Source of the DNA: Nocardiopsis quinghaiensis
GTDB taxonomy: Bacteria; Actinomycetota; Actinomycetes; Streptosporangiales; Streptosporangiaceae
Direction: 5' to 3'
Assembly: GCF_008638365.1 (NCBI RefSeq)
Contig: NZ_VWVU01000029.1
Location: 1-64,000 of the forward strand
Length of the DNA: 64,000 bases
A program made the position numbers and the translations under genes. This document shows positions 8,561 through 16,333 of the stretch, piece by piece. Below the pieces are notes generated by a model. It made no database searches, was not told the origin of the DNA, and saw nothing but the letters and a program-made list of their open reading frames with translations. Numbering within the stretch: position 1 is the first letter of the stretch; each line of letters starts with the position of its first letter.

Positions 8561-9208
8561 TCAGAAGCATTCGTGGTTGCCGGGCTTGATCGCCAGGTTC
8601 AGGCCGCTCAGGCGCAGCGATCCGGATGTCACGGACCAGGAGACCAGCTGCTTGTCGGTCACCGTGATGGAGTCGGCCTGCAGACCGAAGCCGCCTGCGG
8701 GACCCTGGCCGCCGTCGGCCTTGTCCAGGGTGCTGGCGTCGCGGCCGATCTCGATGGAGCTGAACTCGGCGTCACCCCGGAGCTGCTCGATGTCGAGGAC
8801 GAGGTTGGTGCCCTCGACGGGGGTGTCGGCACCGGCCCTGATGACGAGGGTGGCCTCGCCGACGGGCAGGTCCCAGAGCGAGGACATGCACAGGTTGGTC
8901 AGCTCGGCGGTGTTGATCGACGACAGGCCGACCGCCCGGGAGGAGCCGTCCACGGACTCGACGGTGGCGCCGTACTGCGTGAAACCGTGGCCGACGAGTT
9001 CGTCGGCGGACATCTTGAAGCTGTCACCGGACACGGCGAAAGAGGCGGCGAGCAGACCCTGTGTGGTCATTCCGCCGAGGACGGCGGCGGCCACGAGACC
9101 CGGGACGGCCACGAGGGCGAATCTGCGCCACAGGGTGCCGCCACCGCCTTCGGGCTGCTCAGGCGCATCCTCGGGCGCCTCGGGCGCCTCACCGGAAGCC
9201 TTGGGCAT
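8561..9208 (-). CDS. DUF6230 family membrane-anchored protein
   Basis: 215 aa from ATG 9208, with AGGAGGT 5 bases upstream. A Glu/Pro-rich N-terminus precedes one membrane segment (LVAVPGLVAAAVLGGMTTQG, about residues 32-52). A beta-rich outer domain follows with SFAVSGDSFKMSADELVGHG, FTQYGATVES and a final NHECF. This matches the DUF6230 proteins of Actinobacteria, sometimes labelled cholesterol esterase on weak grounds. I see no catalytic Ser/His/Asp pattern, so an enzymatic label is not supported. It is first in a two-gene operon with the DUF6114 gene and diverges from a ChoD-like GMC oxidoreductase. Confidence 0.85.
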   Translation of the reverse strand: MPKASGEAPEAPEDAPEQPEGGGGTLWRRFALVAVPGLVAAAVLGGMTTQGLLAASFAVSGDSFKMSADELVGHGFTQYGATVESVDGSSRAVGLSSINTAELTNLCMSSLWDLPVGEATLVIRAGADTPVEGTNLVLDIEQLRGDAEFSSIEIGRDASTLDKADGGQGPAGGFGLQADSITVTDKQLVSWSVTSGSLRLSGLNLAIKPGNHECF

Positions 9209-9420
9209 GAGTACCTCCTGTATTCCGTCGCCCGGGGGCGGCGAGGGGGGGCGAAACTTGCGCCGAAGCGCGCCACGCGTGTTACATGGAACACAACCTA
9301 CTCGGCGGTAGTGACGAACATTACAATATCTGTTGTCACATTTCTAGATGGCGCATTCAACGTTGCGGACTCGTAGCCGGCGTATTACGGACCCGCGACT
9401 GACCTGGAGAGAGACCAGCC
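9209..9420. promoter_or_regulatory. Divergent promoter region with inverted repeat and TTGTCACA motif
   Basis: This AT-richer stretch separates the DUF6230 operon from the GMC oxidoreductase gene. It contains an ACAA-N6-TTGT inverted repeat at 9323-9336 overlapping TTGTCACA at 9333-9340. The reverse complement, TGTGACAA, recurs at 12254-12261 in the MerR/SDR promoter region, so a shared regulator is possible. No clear -10/-35 pair could be fixed. Confidence 0.4.
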
Positions 9421-11340
9421 GTGCCCCCAGAGCGCAAGAAAGACCCCACCGCCGACTCCCCCGGCCAGACCGACGACCGCTTCGACTACGACGTCCTCGT
9501 CGTGGGTTCCGGATTCGGCGGTTCCGTCAGCGCCCTGCGCCTCACCGAGAAGGGCTACCGCGTCGGCGTCCTGGAGGCGGGACGCCGTTTCACACCCGAG
9601 ACGCTGCCGTCCTCCTCCTGGGACGTGAAGAACTTCCTCTGGGCGCCGCAGCTCGGCATGTACGGCATCCAGCGCATCCACCTGCTGCGCGACGTGATGA
9701 TCCTGGCCGGCGCCGGTGTCGGCGGGGGCTCCCTCAACTACGCCAACACCCTGTACCACCCGATGGACCCGTTCTTCGAGGACCCGCAGTGGCGGCACAT
9801 CACCGACTGGAAGTCGGAGCTGGCGCCGTTCTACGACCAGGGCCGACGCATGCTCGGCGTGCGCACCAACCCCACCGTCACGCCCTCCGACGCGCACATG
9901 AAGGCGATCGCCGAGGACATGGGCGTCGGGCACACCTTCCGTCTCACCCCGGTGGGCGTGTGCTTCGGCGACGGGCAGGACGGCGAGGGAAACCGGGCCG
10001 CACCGGGTGAGCCGGTGGGCGACCCCTACTTCGGCGGCGCGGGCCCCGAGCGCAGGGCCTGCCAGGAGTGCGGCGAGTGCATGACCGGGTGCCGCCACGG
10101 CGCCAAGAACACCCTCACCGAGAACTACCTGTACTTCGCCGAGCGCGACGGCGCCGAGGTGCACCCCCTGACCACCGTCGAGCGCCTGCGCGAGCTGCCC
10201 GGCGGCGGGTTCGCCGCCGACACCCTCAGGACCGGCGCGCCCCGGCGCCGGTCGAACGCCCGCACGTTCACCGCCCGCCAGGTCGTGGTGGCCGCCGGCA
10301 CCTACAACACCCAGGCCCTGCTGCACCGGATGCGCGGCTCCGGGTCGCTGCCGCGCCTGTCCGCGAAGCTCGGCACGCTCACCCGCACCAACTCCGAGGC
10401 GCTCGTCGGCGCGATGAGCCGCCAGGTCCCGCCGCCGGAGGACCTGACCCGGGGTGTGGCCATCACGTCCTCGATCCATCCGGACGAGAACACCCACATC
10501 GAGCCGGTCCGCTACGGCAAGGGCTCCAACGCGATGGGGCTGCTCACCGCCATACAGGTGCCCGGCGGCGGGAGGATCCCGCGCTGGCTGCGGTTCCTCG
10601 GCCTGGCCGCGCGCCACCCGGCCGTGTTCGCCCGCAGCTTCTCCAACCGCCGCTGGTCGGAGCGGACCATCATCGGCCTGGTGATGCAGTCCCTGGACAA
10701 CTCGCTGACCACGTCGGTCAGGAGGGGGCTGTTCGGCGGGAGGGGAAGGCTGACCTCCCGGCAGGGCCACGGCGAGCCGAACCCGACATGGATCCCGGCG
10801 GGGCAGGAGGCGGCCGGCAGGCTGGCCGAGCGCATCGACGGCTTCCCCGGCGGCACGTGGGGGGACGTGTTCAACATCCCGCTGACCGCGCACTTCCTGG
10901 GCGGCTGCCCGATCGGCGACAGCGCCGAGAGCGGTGTCATCGACCCGTACCACCGGCTGTACGGACACCCGGGCATCCACGTGGTGGACGGTTCGGCGGT
11001 CACCGCGAACCTGGGCGTGAACCCGTCGCTGACCATCACCGCCCAGGCGGAGCGCGCGATGTCGATGTGGCCGAACAGGGGCGAGGAGGACCCCAGGCCG
11101 GAGCAGGGCGCCGAGTACCGGCGGGTCAGGCCGGTGTTCCCCGTGTCTCCGGCCGTCCCGGCCGGCGCCTTCGCCGAACTGCGGTTCACCGCCCCGCTGC
11201 CGCTGTCGGTGGCCGACTCCGCGGCGCGTTCCGAGGGGGTCGGAGGCCCGGTGGAGGCGGAGGGCGCCGAGACGGTGGTCGAGGAGGCCGCGTCGTCCCC
11301 GGCGGCCACGGCGACCACTGGAGACGACGCCAGGACGTGA
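9421..11340 (+). CDS. GMC oxidoreductase, ChoD-like (cholesterol oxidase type)
   Basis: 639 aa from GTG 9421, preceded by GGAGAGA. The FAD Rossmann motif VVGSGFGG lies at residues 28-34. The FAD-binding stretch GAGVGGGSLNYAN and the Cys-rich CQECGECMTGCRHGAKNTLT follow, the latter as in mycobacterial ChoD-type proteins. Near the C-terminus are HFLGGCPIG, with the conserved active-site His, and NPSLTITAQAERAM, with the conserved Asn. The family oxidises sterol or other alcohols to ketones, reducing O2 or another acceptor. No signal peptide is present, so it should be cytoplasmic. The C-terminal 90 residues are a variable Ala/Glu-rich tail. It heads a cluster with SDR, diiron and Baeyer-Villiger genes; the true substrate is unknown. 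Confidence 0.88.
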   Translation: MPPERKKDPTADSPGQTDDRFDYDVLVVGSGFGGSVSALRLTEKGYRVGVLEAGRRFTPETLPSSSWDVKNFLWAPQLGMYGIQRIHLLRDVMILAGAGVGGGSLNYANTLYHPMDPFFEDPQWRHITDWKSELAPFYDQGRRMLGVRTNPTVTPSDAHMKAIAEDMGVGHTFRLTPVGVCFGDGQDGEGNRAAPGEPVGDPYFGGAGPERRACQECGECMTGCRHGAKNTLTENYLYFAERDGAEVHPLTTVERLRELPGGGFAADTLRTGAPRRRSNARTFTARQVVVAAGTYNTQALLHRMRGSGSLPRLSAKLGTLTRTNSEALVGAMSRQVPPPEDLTRGVAITSSIHPDENTHIEPVRYGKGSNAMGLLTAIQVPGGGRIPRWLRFLGLAARHPAVFARSFSNRRWSERTIIGLVMQSLDNSLTTSVRRGLFGGRGRLTSRQGHGEPNPTWIPAGQEAAGRLAERIDGFPGGTWGDVFNIPLTAHFLGGCPIGDSAESGVIDPYHRLYGHPGIHVVDGSAVTANLGVNPSLTITAQAERAMSMWPNRGEEDPRPEQGAEYRRVRPVFPVSPAVPAGAFAELRFTAPLPLSVADSAARSEGVGGPVEAEGAETVVEEAASSPAATATTGDDART

Positions 11341-11376
11341 GGGACGGGCCCGGGCCGGGTGACCGCGTCCCGGGCC

Positions 11377-11399
11377 GGGACCGGCCTCAGGCCGGTCCC
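11377..11399. terminator. Bidirectional terminator whose loop holds the merR stop codon
   Basis: A perfect 10-bp stem (11377-11386 with 11390-11399) closes on a 3-base loop. The loop, 11387-11389, is the stop codon of the MerR gene on the minus strand. It separates the converging GMC and MerR genes. Confidence 0.8.
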
Positions 11400-12187
11400 G
11401 TCAGGCCCTCGGCCGTGCCCTGGCCGTCCCGTTCCTTGTCCGGGTCCTCCTTCTCCAGGTACTCCATCGCCAGGGCGAAGTGCTCCCCCATGACGTTGGT
11501 GAGGTTCTCCGCCATCGCCTGCGCCAGGACCGCGTCCACGGCCTGCTGCGCGAGGGGCCGCACCCGGCGGATCAGCTCGGCCATCTCGGCGGTCTCCTCG
11601 CTCCTGACCACCGTGCCGGGGGCGTACTCGGCGAGTATGTGGTCGGCGACCAGGCGGACCATGTGCTCGGCGACGTCGCCCACCTTGTCCCGCAGGTTCT
11701 CCGCTATGTCGAGCACCGAGTCCACGCTCATGCCCAGCCTGACCAGCTCCACACCGGCGTGCAGCAGCCTGGGACTGGGCACCCGGAAACGCAACCCGTC
11801 GCGTTCCAGCACGTTCAGGTCCAGGGCTCGCTTGACGGTCCTCGGCGTCACCCCCAGCCCGAAGAGCTCCCGCAGGTCCCCGAGGGTGAGGTAGTCGGCG
11901 ATCTCGTCGCTCCAGGCGTCCCCTATGGCCGACTCGAAGCCGAGGATGTCGGACAGGTCGCCGCCGCGCTCCCAGACCCGGAACATCTCGCCGATGTTGG
12001 CGAAGGTGTACCCGCGCCGTAGCAGCTGGCCGATGAGCCGCAGACGTGCCAGATGCGCCTCGGAGTAGATCCCCACGCGCCCCTCTCTCCGGGGAGGGGC
12101 GAGCAGGCCCCGGTCCTGGTACACCCGGACGTTGCGCACCGTCGTGTCGGCGAGCCGGGCGAGTTCGTCAATGCGGTATTCGGCCAT
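11387..12187 (-). CDS. MerR-family transcriptional regulator
   Basis: 266 aa. The N-terminal winged helix is classical MerR: YRIDELARLADTTVRNVRVY, QDRGLLAPPRREGRVGIYSE and AHLARLRLIGQLLRRGYTFA. No Cys or His cluster for metal sensing follows. The long C-terminal half (about 190 residues) is helical and probably an effector or dimerisation region. MerR proteins bind a palindrome between -35 and -10 and twist DNA. The gene diverges from the SDR gene across 116 bases containing two palindromes, so it probably controls the SDR-diiron-monooxygenase operon and perhaps the GMC gene. The effector is not known. Confidence 0.9.
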   Translation of the reverse strand: MAEYRIDELARLADTTVRNVRVYQDRGLLAPPRREGRVGIYSEAHLARLRLIGQLLRRGYTFANIGEMFRVWERGGDLSDILGFESAIGDAWSDEIADYLTLGDLRELFGLGVTPRTVKRALDLNVLERDGLRFRVPSPRLLHAGVELVRLGMSVDSVLDIAENLRDKVGDVAEHMVRLVADHILAEYAPGTVVRSEETAEMAELIRRVRPLAQQAVDAVLAQAMAENLTNVMGEHFALAMEYLEKEDPDKERDGQGTAEGLTGPA

Positions 12188-12250
12188 GAGCCAAGCCTAG
12201 GGACACCCGCGCACCCTACTCGTCAGTAAATTTCTGGCGTCGCCCCATTG

Positions 12251-12275
12251 CATTGTGACAATGAGCGTTGTAACG
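12251..12275. promoter_or_regulatory. Two adjacent palindromes between merR and the SDR operon
   Basis: CATTGTGACAATG (12251-12263) is a 13-base palindrome with one central base, and CGTTGTAACG (12266-12275) is an imperfect one. They sit 28 bases or more upstream of the SDR start at 12304 and about 63 bases from the merR start at 12187. They are the natural candidate operator for the MerR protein. Assignment is inferred from position only. Confidence 0.5.
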
Positions 12276-12303
12276 TTCCGGCAATGACTGTGGAGGAGAT
12301 CAC

Positions 12304-13158
12304 ATGACGACCCCCCTGCCGCGCCACCTGCGCCGGCTGCCCGGCCAGAACGCCATCGTCACCGGCGCCTCCGGGGCGTTCGGCAGCGCCACCGTGGCCG
12401 TCCTCCGTCACCTCGGTGTGAACGTCGTCGGCATCGACCGCAAGCCCGCCCCCGGCGTCATCGGCTGCGACATCACCGACGACGAACAGGTCCGCCAGGG
12501 CGTCGCGGAGGCCGTCGGCCAGCTCGACGGCCGCCTGGACCTGCTGATCCACTACGCGGGCGTCGGACCGGCCGTGGACATCGGCCAGGCTCCCGACGCG
12601 AACGTCCACCAGGCGCTTGAGGTCAACCTGCTGGGCACCTGGCGTGTCACCGCCGCCGCGATGCCCGCCCTGCTCCGGAGCAGGGGCCGCGTCGTCATCA
12701 CCGCCTCGCTGCTGTCGAACCTGCAGCTGCCCTTCGCCGGTGCCTACACGGTGTCCAAGCGGGCGCTCACCGCCTACGCCGACTGCCTGCGCGCCGAGTA
12801 CGGCACACACGTCGGGGTCACCACCGTCCACCCCGGCTACGTCGACACCCCCATCCACGACAGCTCCCGCGCCACGGGCGTCGCCCTCGACGGCCTCGTC
12901 CCGGCCGAAGGCGAGCGCGACACCGTCATGGCGGTGGTCCGCGCGGCCGGTGCCGGGCGGGCCCGCCGCGACGTGGCCTCCACCGCGATCGGCACCGCCG
13001 GACTGCACCTGTTCCGGCACTTCCCCGGCGCCACCGAACAGATCGTGTCGCTCCAGATCGGCCTGCTCCTGTCGGACGGCGCCTTCGGCGACGCGGAGAT
13101 CGCCAGGGGACTCCACACGCGACACGGCGGCCACCCGGTCCAGCCGAACGCGTCCTGA
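12304..13158 (+). CDS. Short-chain dehydrogenase/reductase
   Basis: 284 aa; GGAGG lies upstream of ATG 12304. The cofactor motif is TGASGAFG at 20-27, catalytic Ser in VVITASLLS near 135, and YTVSK gives Tyr148 and Lys152. The usual NNAG is replaced by HYAG at 83-86. D45 after the second strand (GIDRK) is compatible with NAD use but not decisive. It should oxidise or reduce a hydroxyl/carbonyl in the cytoplasm. The gene opens an operon: the diiron oxygenase starts 17 bases after its stop. Homologous gene sets resemble the mycobacterial mymA-type lipid-modifying operons, so a hydrophobic alcohol or ketone is a reasonable guess. Confidence 0.9.
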   Translation: MTTPLPRHLRRLPGQNAIVTGASGAFGSATVAVLRHLGVNVVGIDRKPAPGVIGCDITDDEQVRQGVAEAVGQLDGRLDLLIHYAGVGPAVDIGQAPDANVHQALEVNLLGTWRVTAAAMPALLRSRGRVVITASLLSNLQLPFAGAYTVSKRALTAYADCLRAEYGTHVGVTTVHPGYVDTPIHDSSRATGVALDGLVPAEGERDTVMAVVRAAGAGRARRDVASTAIGTAGLHLFRHFPGATEQIVSLQIGLLLSDGAFGDAEIARGLHTRHGGHPVQPNAS

Positions 13159-13174
13159 GGAGGAGGAAGAGAAG

Positions 13175-14086
13175 ATGACCGCAGAGATCACCGCCAAGCC
13201 CAAACTCACCGACCGCGAGGACATCGCCAAGCGGCTGCTCCGCGGCTCGGCGAAGGCCTCCTTCGACCCGCTCGTCGAGATCGACTGGGACGCACCCGTC
13301 GACAAGGACATGTGGGCGATCCGCCCCGAGCGCGTCTCGCTGTACGGCACCTACCTGTGGGACCAGCTCAGCGAGGAGCAGCGCAAGGAGCTCTCCCGCC
13401 TGGAGATCGCCAGCATCGCGACCATCGGCATCTGGTTCGAGACCATCCTCATGCAGATGCTGGTCCGCCACGCCTACCACAACGATCCGAGCAGCAACCA
13501 CGTCCAGTACGCCTACACCGAGATCGCCGACGAGTGCCGCCACACGGTGATGTTCGCCAAGATGGTGGGCAAGCTCGGCTGGACGACGCACAAGCTCGAC
13601 CCCGCCGCCTTCCACCTCGGCAACCTCTTCAAGACGATCGCGCACGGCCCGCTGATCTTCGCCGGGGCACTGTTCGTGGAGGAGGTCCTCGACCAGCTCC
13701 AGCGCGAGGCGGTGTCCGACGAGCAGATCCTGCCCCTGGTGCGCTCGGTCTCGCGCATCCACGTGGTGGAGGAGGCGCGGCACATGCGCTACGCCCGCGA
13801 GGAGTTCCAGCGCGACTGGGTCAGGCGCGGTCCGGTCGACAGGGCCTACAGCCGGATCATCCTCGGCCTGGTCACCTACTACTCGGCCACCCGTCTGATC
13901 AACCCCAAGGTGTACGCGCAGGTCGGACTGGACCCGCGCGAGGCCTACCGGGTCGCCCGGCGCAACCCCCACTGGATCGGCACCAAGACCTGGGCCGCCC
14001 GCAAGGTCGTGAACACCCTGGACACCGCCGGTGCCATCTCCGGCCTGGGCCGCTACTTCTGGAAGAAGGCCGGGCTGCTCGGCTGA
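13175..14086 (+). CDS. AurF-type diiron oxygenase
   Basis: 303 aa from ATG 13175, behind AGGAGGAGGAAGAG. The ligand pattern of AurF-like ferritin-fold oxygenases is complete: E89 (IWFETIL), E120-x-x-H123 (DECRH), E170 (LFVEEVLDQ), H196 (RIHVVEE) and E200-x-x-H203 (EARHMRY). The family uses O2 at a diiron centre for N-oxygenation (AurF) or other oxidations. Here the context of SDR and Baeyer-Villiger enzymes suggests carbon oxidation of a lipid-like substrate, which is inference. An electron donor is not encoded next to it. The downstream gap of 282 bases holds an unusual hairpin array. Confidence 0.88.
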   Translation: MTAEITAKPKLTDREDIAKRLLRGSAKASFDPLVEIDWDAPVDKDMWAIRPERVSLYGTYLWDQLSEEQRKELSRLEIASIATIGIWFETILMQMLVRHAYHNDPSSNHVQYAYTEIADECRHTVMFAKMVGKLGWTTHKLDPAAFHLGNLFKTIAHGPLIFAGALFVEEVLDQLQREAVSDEQILPLVRSVSRIHVVEEARHMRYAREEFQRDWVRRGPVDRAYSRIILGLVTYYSATRLINPKVYAQVGLDPREAYRVARRNPHWIGTKTWAARKVVNTLDTAGAISGLGRYFWKKAGLLG

Positions 14087-14150
14087 CCCCTGGCCCGGTG
14101 GGACACGGCACCGCCCCGTGCCCGCTCCGCACCACCCCCACAGACCCCGC

Positions 14151-14309
14151 CGCCGGAGGACGAAACGCGCCACGTCCTCCGGCGGTGGTCACACCTCCCG
14201 GGGCCGGAACGCGCCACGGTCCCGGGAGCCCTCTCCCCGGAGGGCGTACGCGCCGCGCCTTCCGGGGCGGCAACTCCCCCGGGGGCGCGACGCGCCACGC
14301 CCCCGGGGG
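14151..14309 (+). repeat. Four tandem hairpins with different stems and one conserved loop
   Basis: Hairpins are at 14151-14184 (12-bp perfect stem), 14195-14228 (11 bp, one G-T), 14235-14267 (11 bp, one G-T) and 14276-14309 (12-bp perfect stem). The stems differ in sequence, yet each loop contains ACGCGCC (14165, 14209, 14248 and 14290), spaced 44, 39 and 42 bases. Compensating stem changes with a fixed loop point to a selected RNA or cruciform structure. They lie between the diiron oxygenase and monooxygenase genes. A fifth, looser hairpin without the loop motif follows at about 14322-14342. Confidence 0.85.
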
Positions 14310-14368
14310 ACACACTCCCCGACCCGAGCGGCGCCGCTCCGGGCCGGTTCGCACGAAGGGACCAGAAC

Positions 14369-15910
14369 GTGACCGAAGCACCACCCCACTTCCGGGTGGC
14401 CATCATCGGGTCCGGCTTCGCCGGGATCGGGATGGCCGTCCGCCTCAAGCAGGCCGGTCTGAAGGACTTCGTGGTTCTGGAGCGCGCCGACGAGGTGGGC
14501 GGCACCTGGCGTGACAACTCCTACCCGGGCGCCGCCTGCGACGTCCCCTCGCACCTGTACTCGTTCTCGTTCGCGCTCAACCCGGACTGGAGCCGCAGCT
14601 TCTCCCCGCAGCCCGAGATCCTCGACTACATGAAGCGGGTCGCCGGGGAGCACGGCGTCGACCGGCACGTCCGCCACGGACACGACGTGAGGTCCGCGCA
14701 CTGGGAGCCGGAGGGCAACCGGTGGCGGATCGAGACCGACCGGGGCACCGTCACCGCCCAGTTCCTGGTCAGCGGGGCCGGACCGCTCGCGGACCCCTCC
14801 TACCCCGACATCAAGGGCCTGGAGACGTTCGAGGGAACGATGTTCCACTCGGCGGACTGGGACCACGACCACGACCTGACCGGCCGCAGGATCGCCGTGA
14901 TCGGCACCGGGGCGTCCGCGATCCAGTTCGTGCCCAGGATCCAGCCCGAGGCCGGGAAGCTGACGCTGTTCCAGCGGACCGCGCCGTGGGTGATGTTCCG
15001 GCACGACCGCGACATCACCAGGCTGGAGCACTGGCTGTACCGGAACGTCCCGCTCGCCCAGCAGATCGCCCGCAAGAGCATCTACTGGGGCCGGGAGAGC
15101 TACGTCCTCGGCTTCGCCAAGAACCCCAAGCTCCTCTCGGTCGTGGAGGCCCTGGGCCGGGCCAACATCAACCGCAGTGTGAAGGATCCGAAGCTGCGGG
15201 CCAAGCTCACCCCGAACTTCCGGGCGGGGTGCAAGCGCATCCTGATGTCCAACGACTACTACCCGGCGCTGGCCCGGCCCAACGCGGACGTGGTCACCGA
15301 CGGCATCGTGGAGATCCGCCCGAACGCCGTGGTCACCCGCGACGCGTCGGGCCGGGAGACCGAGCACGAGGTCGACACGATCATCCTCGGCACCGGCTTC
15401 CACGTGACCGACCCGCCGGTGGCCCGGCGGATCTTCAACGCCGAGGGCCAGTCGATGTCCGACCACTGGGGCGAGGAGGTGCAGGCCTTCCGCGGCACCA
15501 CCGTCGCCGGGTTCCCGAACGCGTTCGTGCTGGCCGGACCGAACACCGGGCTGGGGCACACCTCGCAGGTGTTCATGATCGAGGCCCAGATCCGGTACAC
15601 CATGCAGGCGCTCAAGTACCTGTGCAGGAACGGGCTCGACCGCATGGACGTGCGCCCGCAGGCCCAGGAGGCCTACAACGAGATGCTCGCCAGGTCCATG
15701 GAGGGCACCGTGTGGGTGACCGGTGGATGCGACAGCTGGTACCTGAACGAGAACGGCCGCAACACCACGCTGTGGCCGACCTTCACGTGGAACTTCGCCC
15801 TGCGCACGCGCTGGTTCGACCCCCACAACTACGACCTGCGGATCGACCGCGCCCGCAAGCTCGGTCCCCGCCGGTCCGGCCGCGTGCTGACCGGGAGGCA
15901 GGCGCGGTGA
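14369..15910 (+). CDS. Baeyer-Villiger-type flavin monooxygenase
   Basis: 513 aa from GTG 14369. The FAD motif IIGSGFAGIGMAVRL is at residues 12-26. The Baeyer-Villiger fingerprint F-x-G-x3-H-x3-W is present as FEGTMFHSADW near 155, and the NADPH motif VIGTGASAIQFVP follows. The length suits type I enzymes, which insert oxygen next to a ketone to give esters or lactones using FAD and NADPH. Its stop overlaps the GTG of the DUF4873 gene, so the two are translationally coupled. In some species DUF4873 is fused to such monooxygenases, which supports a physical link. The substrate is likely the ketone made by the GMC or SDR enzyme (inference). Confidence 0.9.
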   Translation: MTEAPPHFRVAIIGSGFAGIGMAVRLKQAGLKDFVVLERADEVGGTWRDNSYPGAACDVPSHLYSFSFALNPDWSRSFSPQPEILDYMKRVAGEHGVDRHVRHGHDVRSAHWEPEGNRWRIETDRGTVTAQFLVSGAGPLADPSYPDIKGLETFEGTMFHSADWDHDHDLTGRRIAVIGTGASAIQFVPRIQPEAGKLTLFQRTAPWVMFRHDRDITRLEHWLYRNVPLAQQIARKSIYWGRESYVLGFAKNPKLLSVVEALGRANINRSVKDPKLRAKLTPNFRAGCKRILMSNDYYPALARPNADVVTDGIVEIRPNAVVTRDASGRETEHEVDTIILGTGFHVTDPPVARRIFNAEGQSMSDHWGEEVQAFRGTTVAGFPNAFVLAGPNTGLGHTSQVFMIEAQIRYTMQALKYLCRNGLDRMDVRPQAQEAYNEMLARSMEGTVWVTGGCDSWYLNENGRNTTLWPTFTWNFALRTRWFDPHNYDLRIDRARKLGPRRSGRVLTGRQAR

Positions 15911-16245
15911 GCGGTTTCGGTGACGACGAGGAGGAGTACAAGGGCACGGTGACGGTCGTGCTGGACACCGACGAGAGGACCGCCGTGGAGGTGCGGGCCC
16001 ACATGGCGGGCCACTTCTCCCCGCTGACCGGCGACTACCGCTGGCGCGGGCGGCTGTCCCCCAGCCCCGAGGTGACCGAGGCCTTCCGCAGGGGGATACG
16101 GACCGTCGTGGTGCGGACTCCCGACGGGTTCGAGGGCACCGGTGTCCTGGACGAGCCCAACCTGTGGGGCGGGCACCCGGTCAACGGGGCCGGCAGCCCT
16201 CCCTTCGCGGTCCCCAGCATCGAGATCGACGAACTCGACGACTGA
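15907..16245 (+). CDS. DUF4873 domain protein
   Basis: 112 aa from GTG 15907, which shares four bases (GTGA) with the monooxygenase stop. The sequence has the DUF4873 pattern: EEYKGTVTVVL, VEVRAHMAGHFSPLTGDYRW and RGRLSPSPEVTEAF, ending IEIDELDD. It is all-beta, soluble and without catalytic motifs. DUF4873 occurs beside or fused to Baeyer-Villiger-like monooxygenases, so an accessory, substrate-presenting or stabilising role is plausible, though unproven. Confidence 0.88.
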   Translation: MSGFGDDEEEYKGTVTVVLDTDERTAVEVRAHMAGHFSPLTGDYRWRGRLSPSPEVTEAFRRGIRTVVVRTPDGFEGTGVLDEPNLWGGHPVNGAGSPPFAVPSIEIDELDD

Positions 16246-16333
16246 GCCGGACCGCTCCCCCAGACACCCCCTCGGGCACGCGCCGACCCGAGGGGGCACC
16301 CCCGGCAGTTCCCCCGAGCGAGAGGTATCCCCG

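Noticed and set aside
8561-9208. Cholesterol esterase label for the DUF6230 protein next to a cholesterol-oxidase-like gene
   Set aside because: No serine-hydrolase motif is visible; the neighbour relationship alone does not support an esterase.
14151-14309. Interpretation of the hairpin array as a degenerate CRISPR
   Set aside because: Spacing is irregular (39-44), the constant part is a loop inside variable stems, and there are no unique spacers of equal length.
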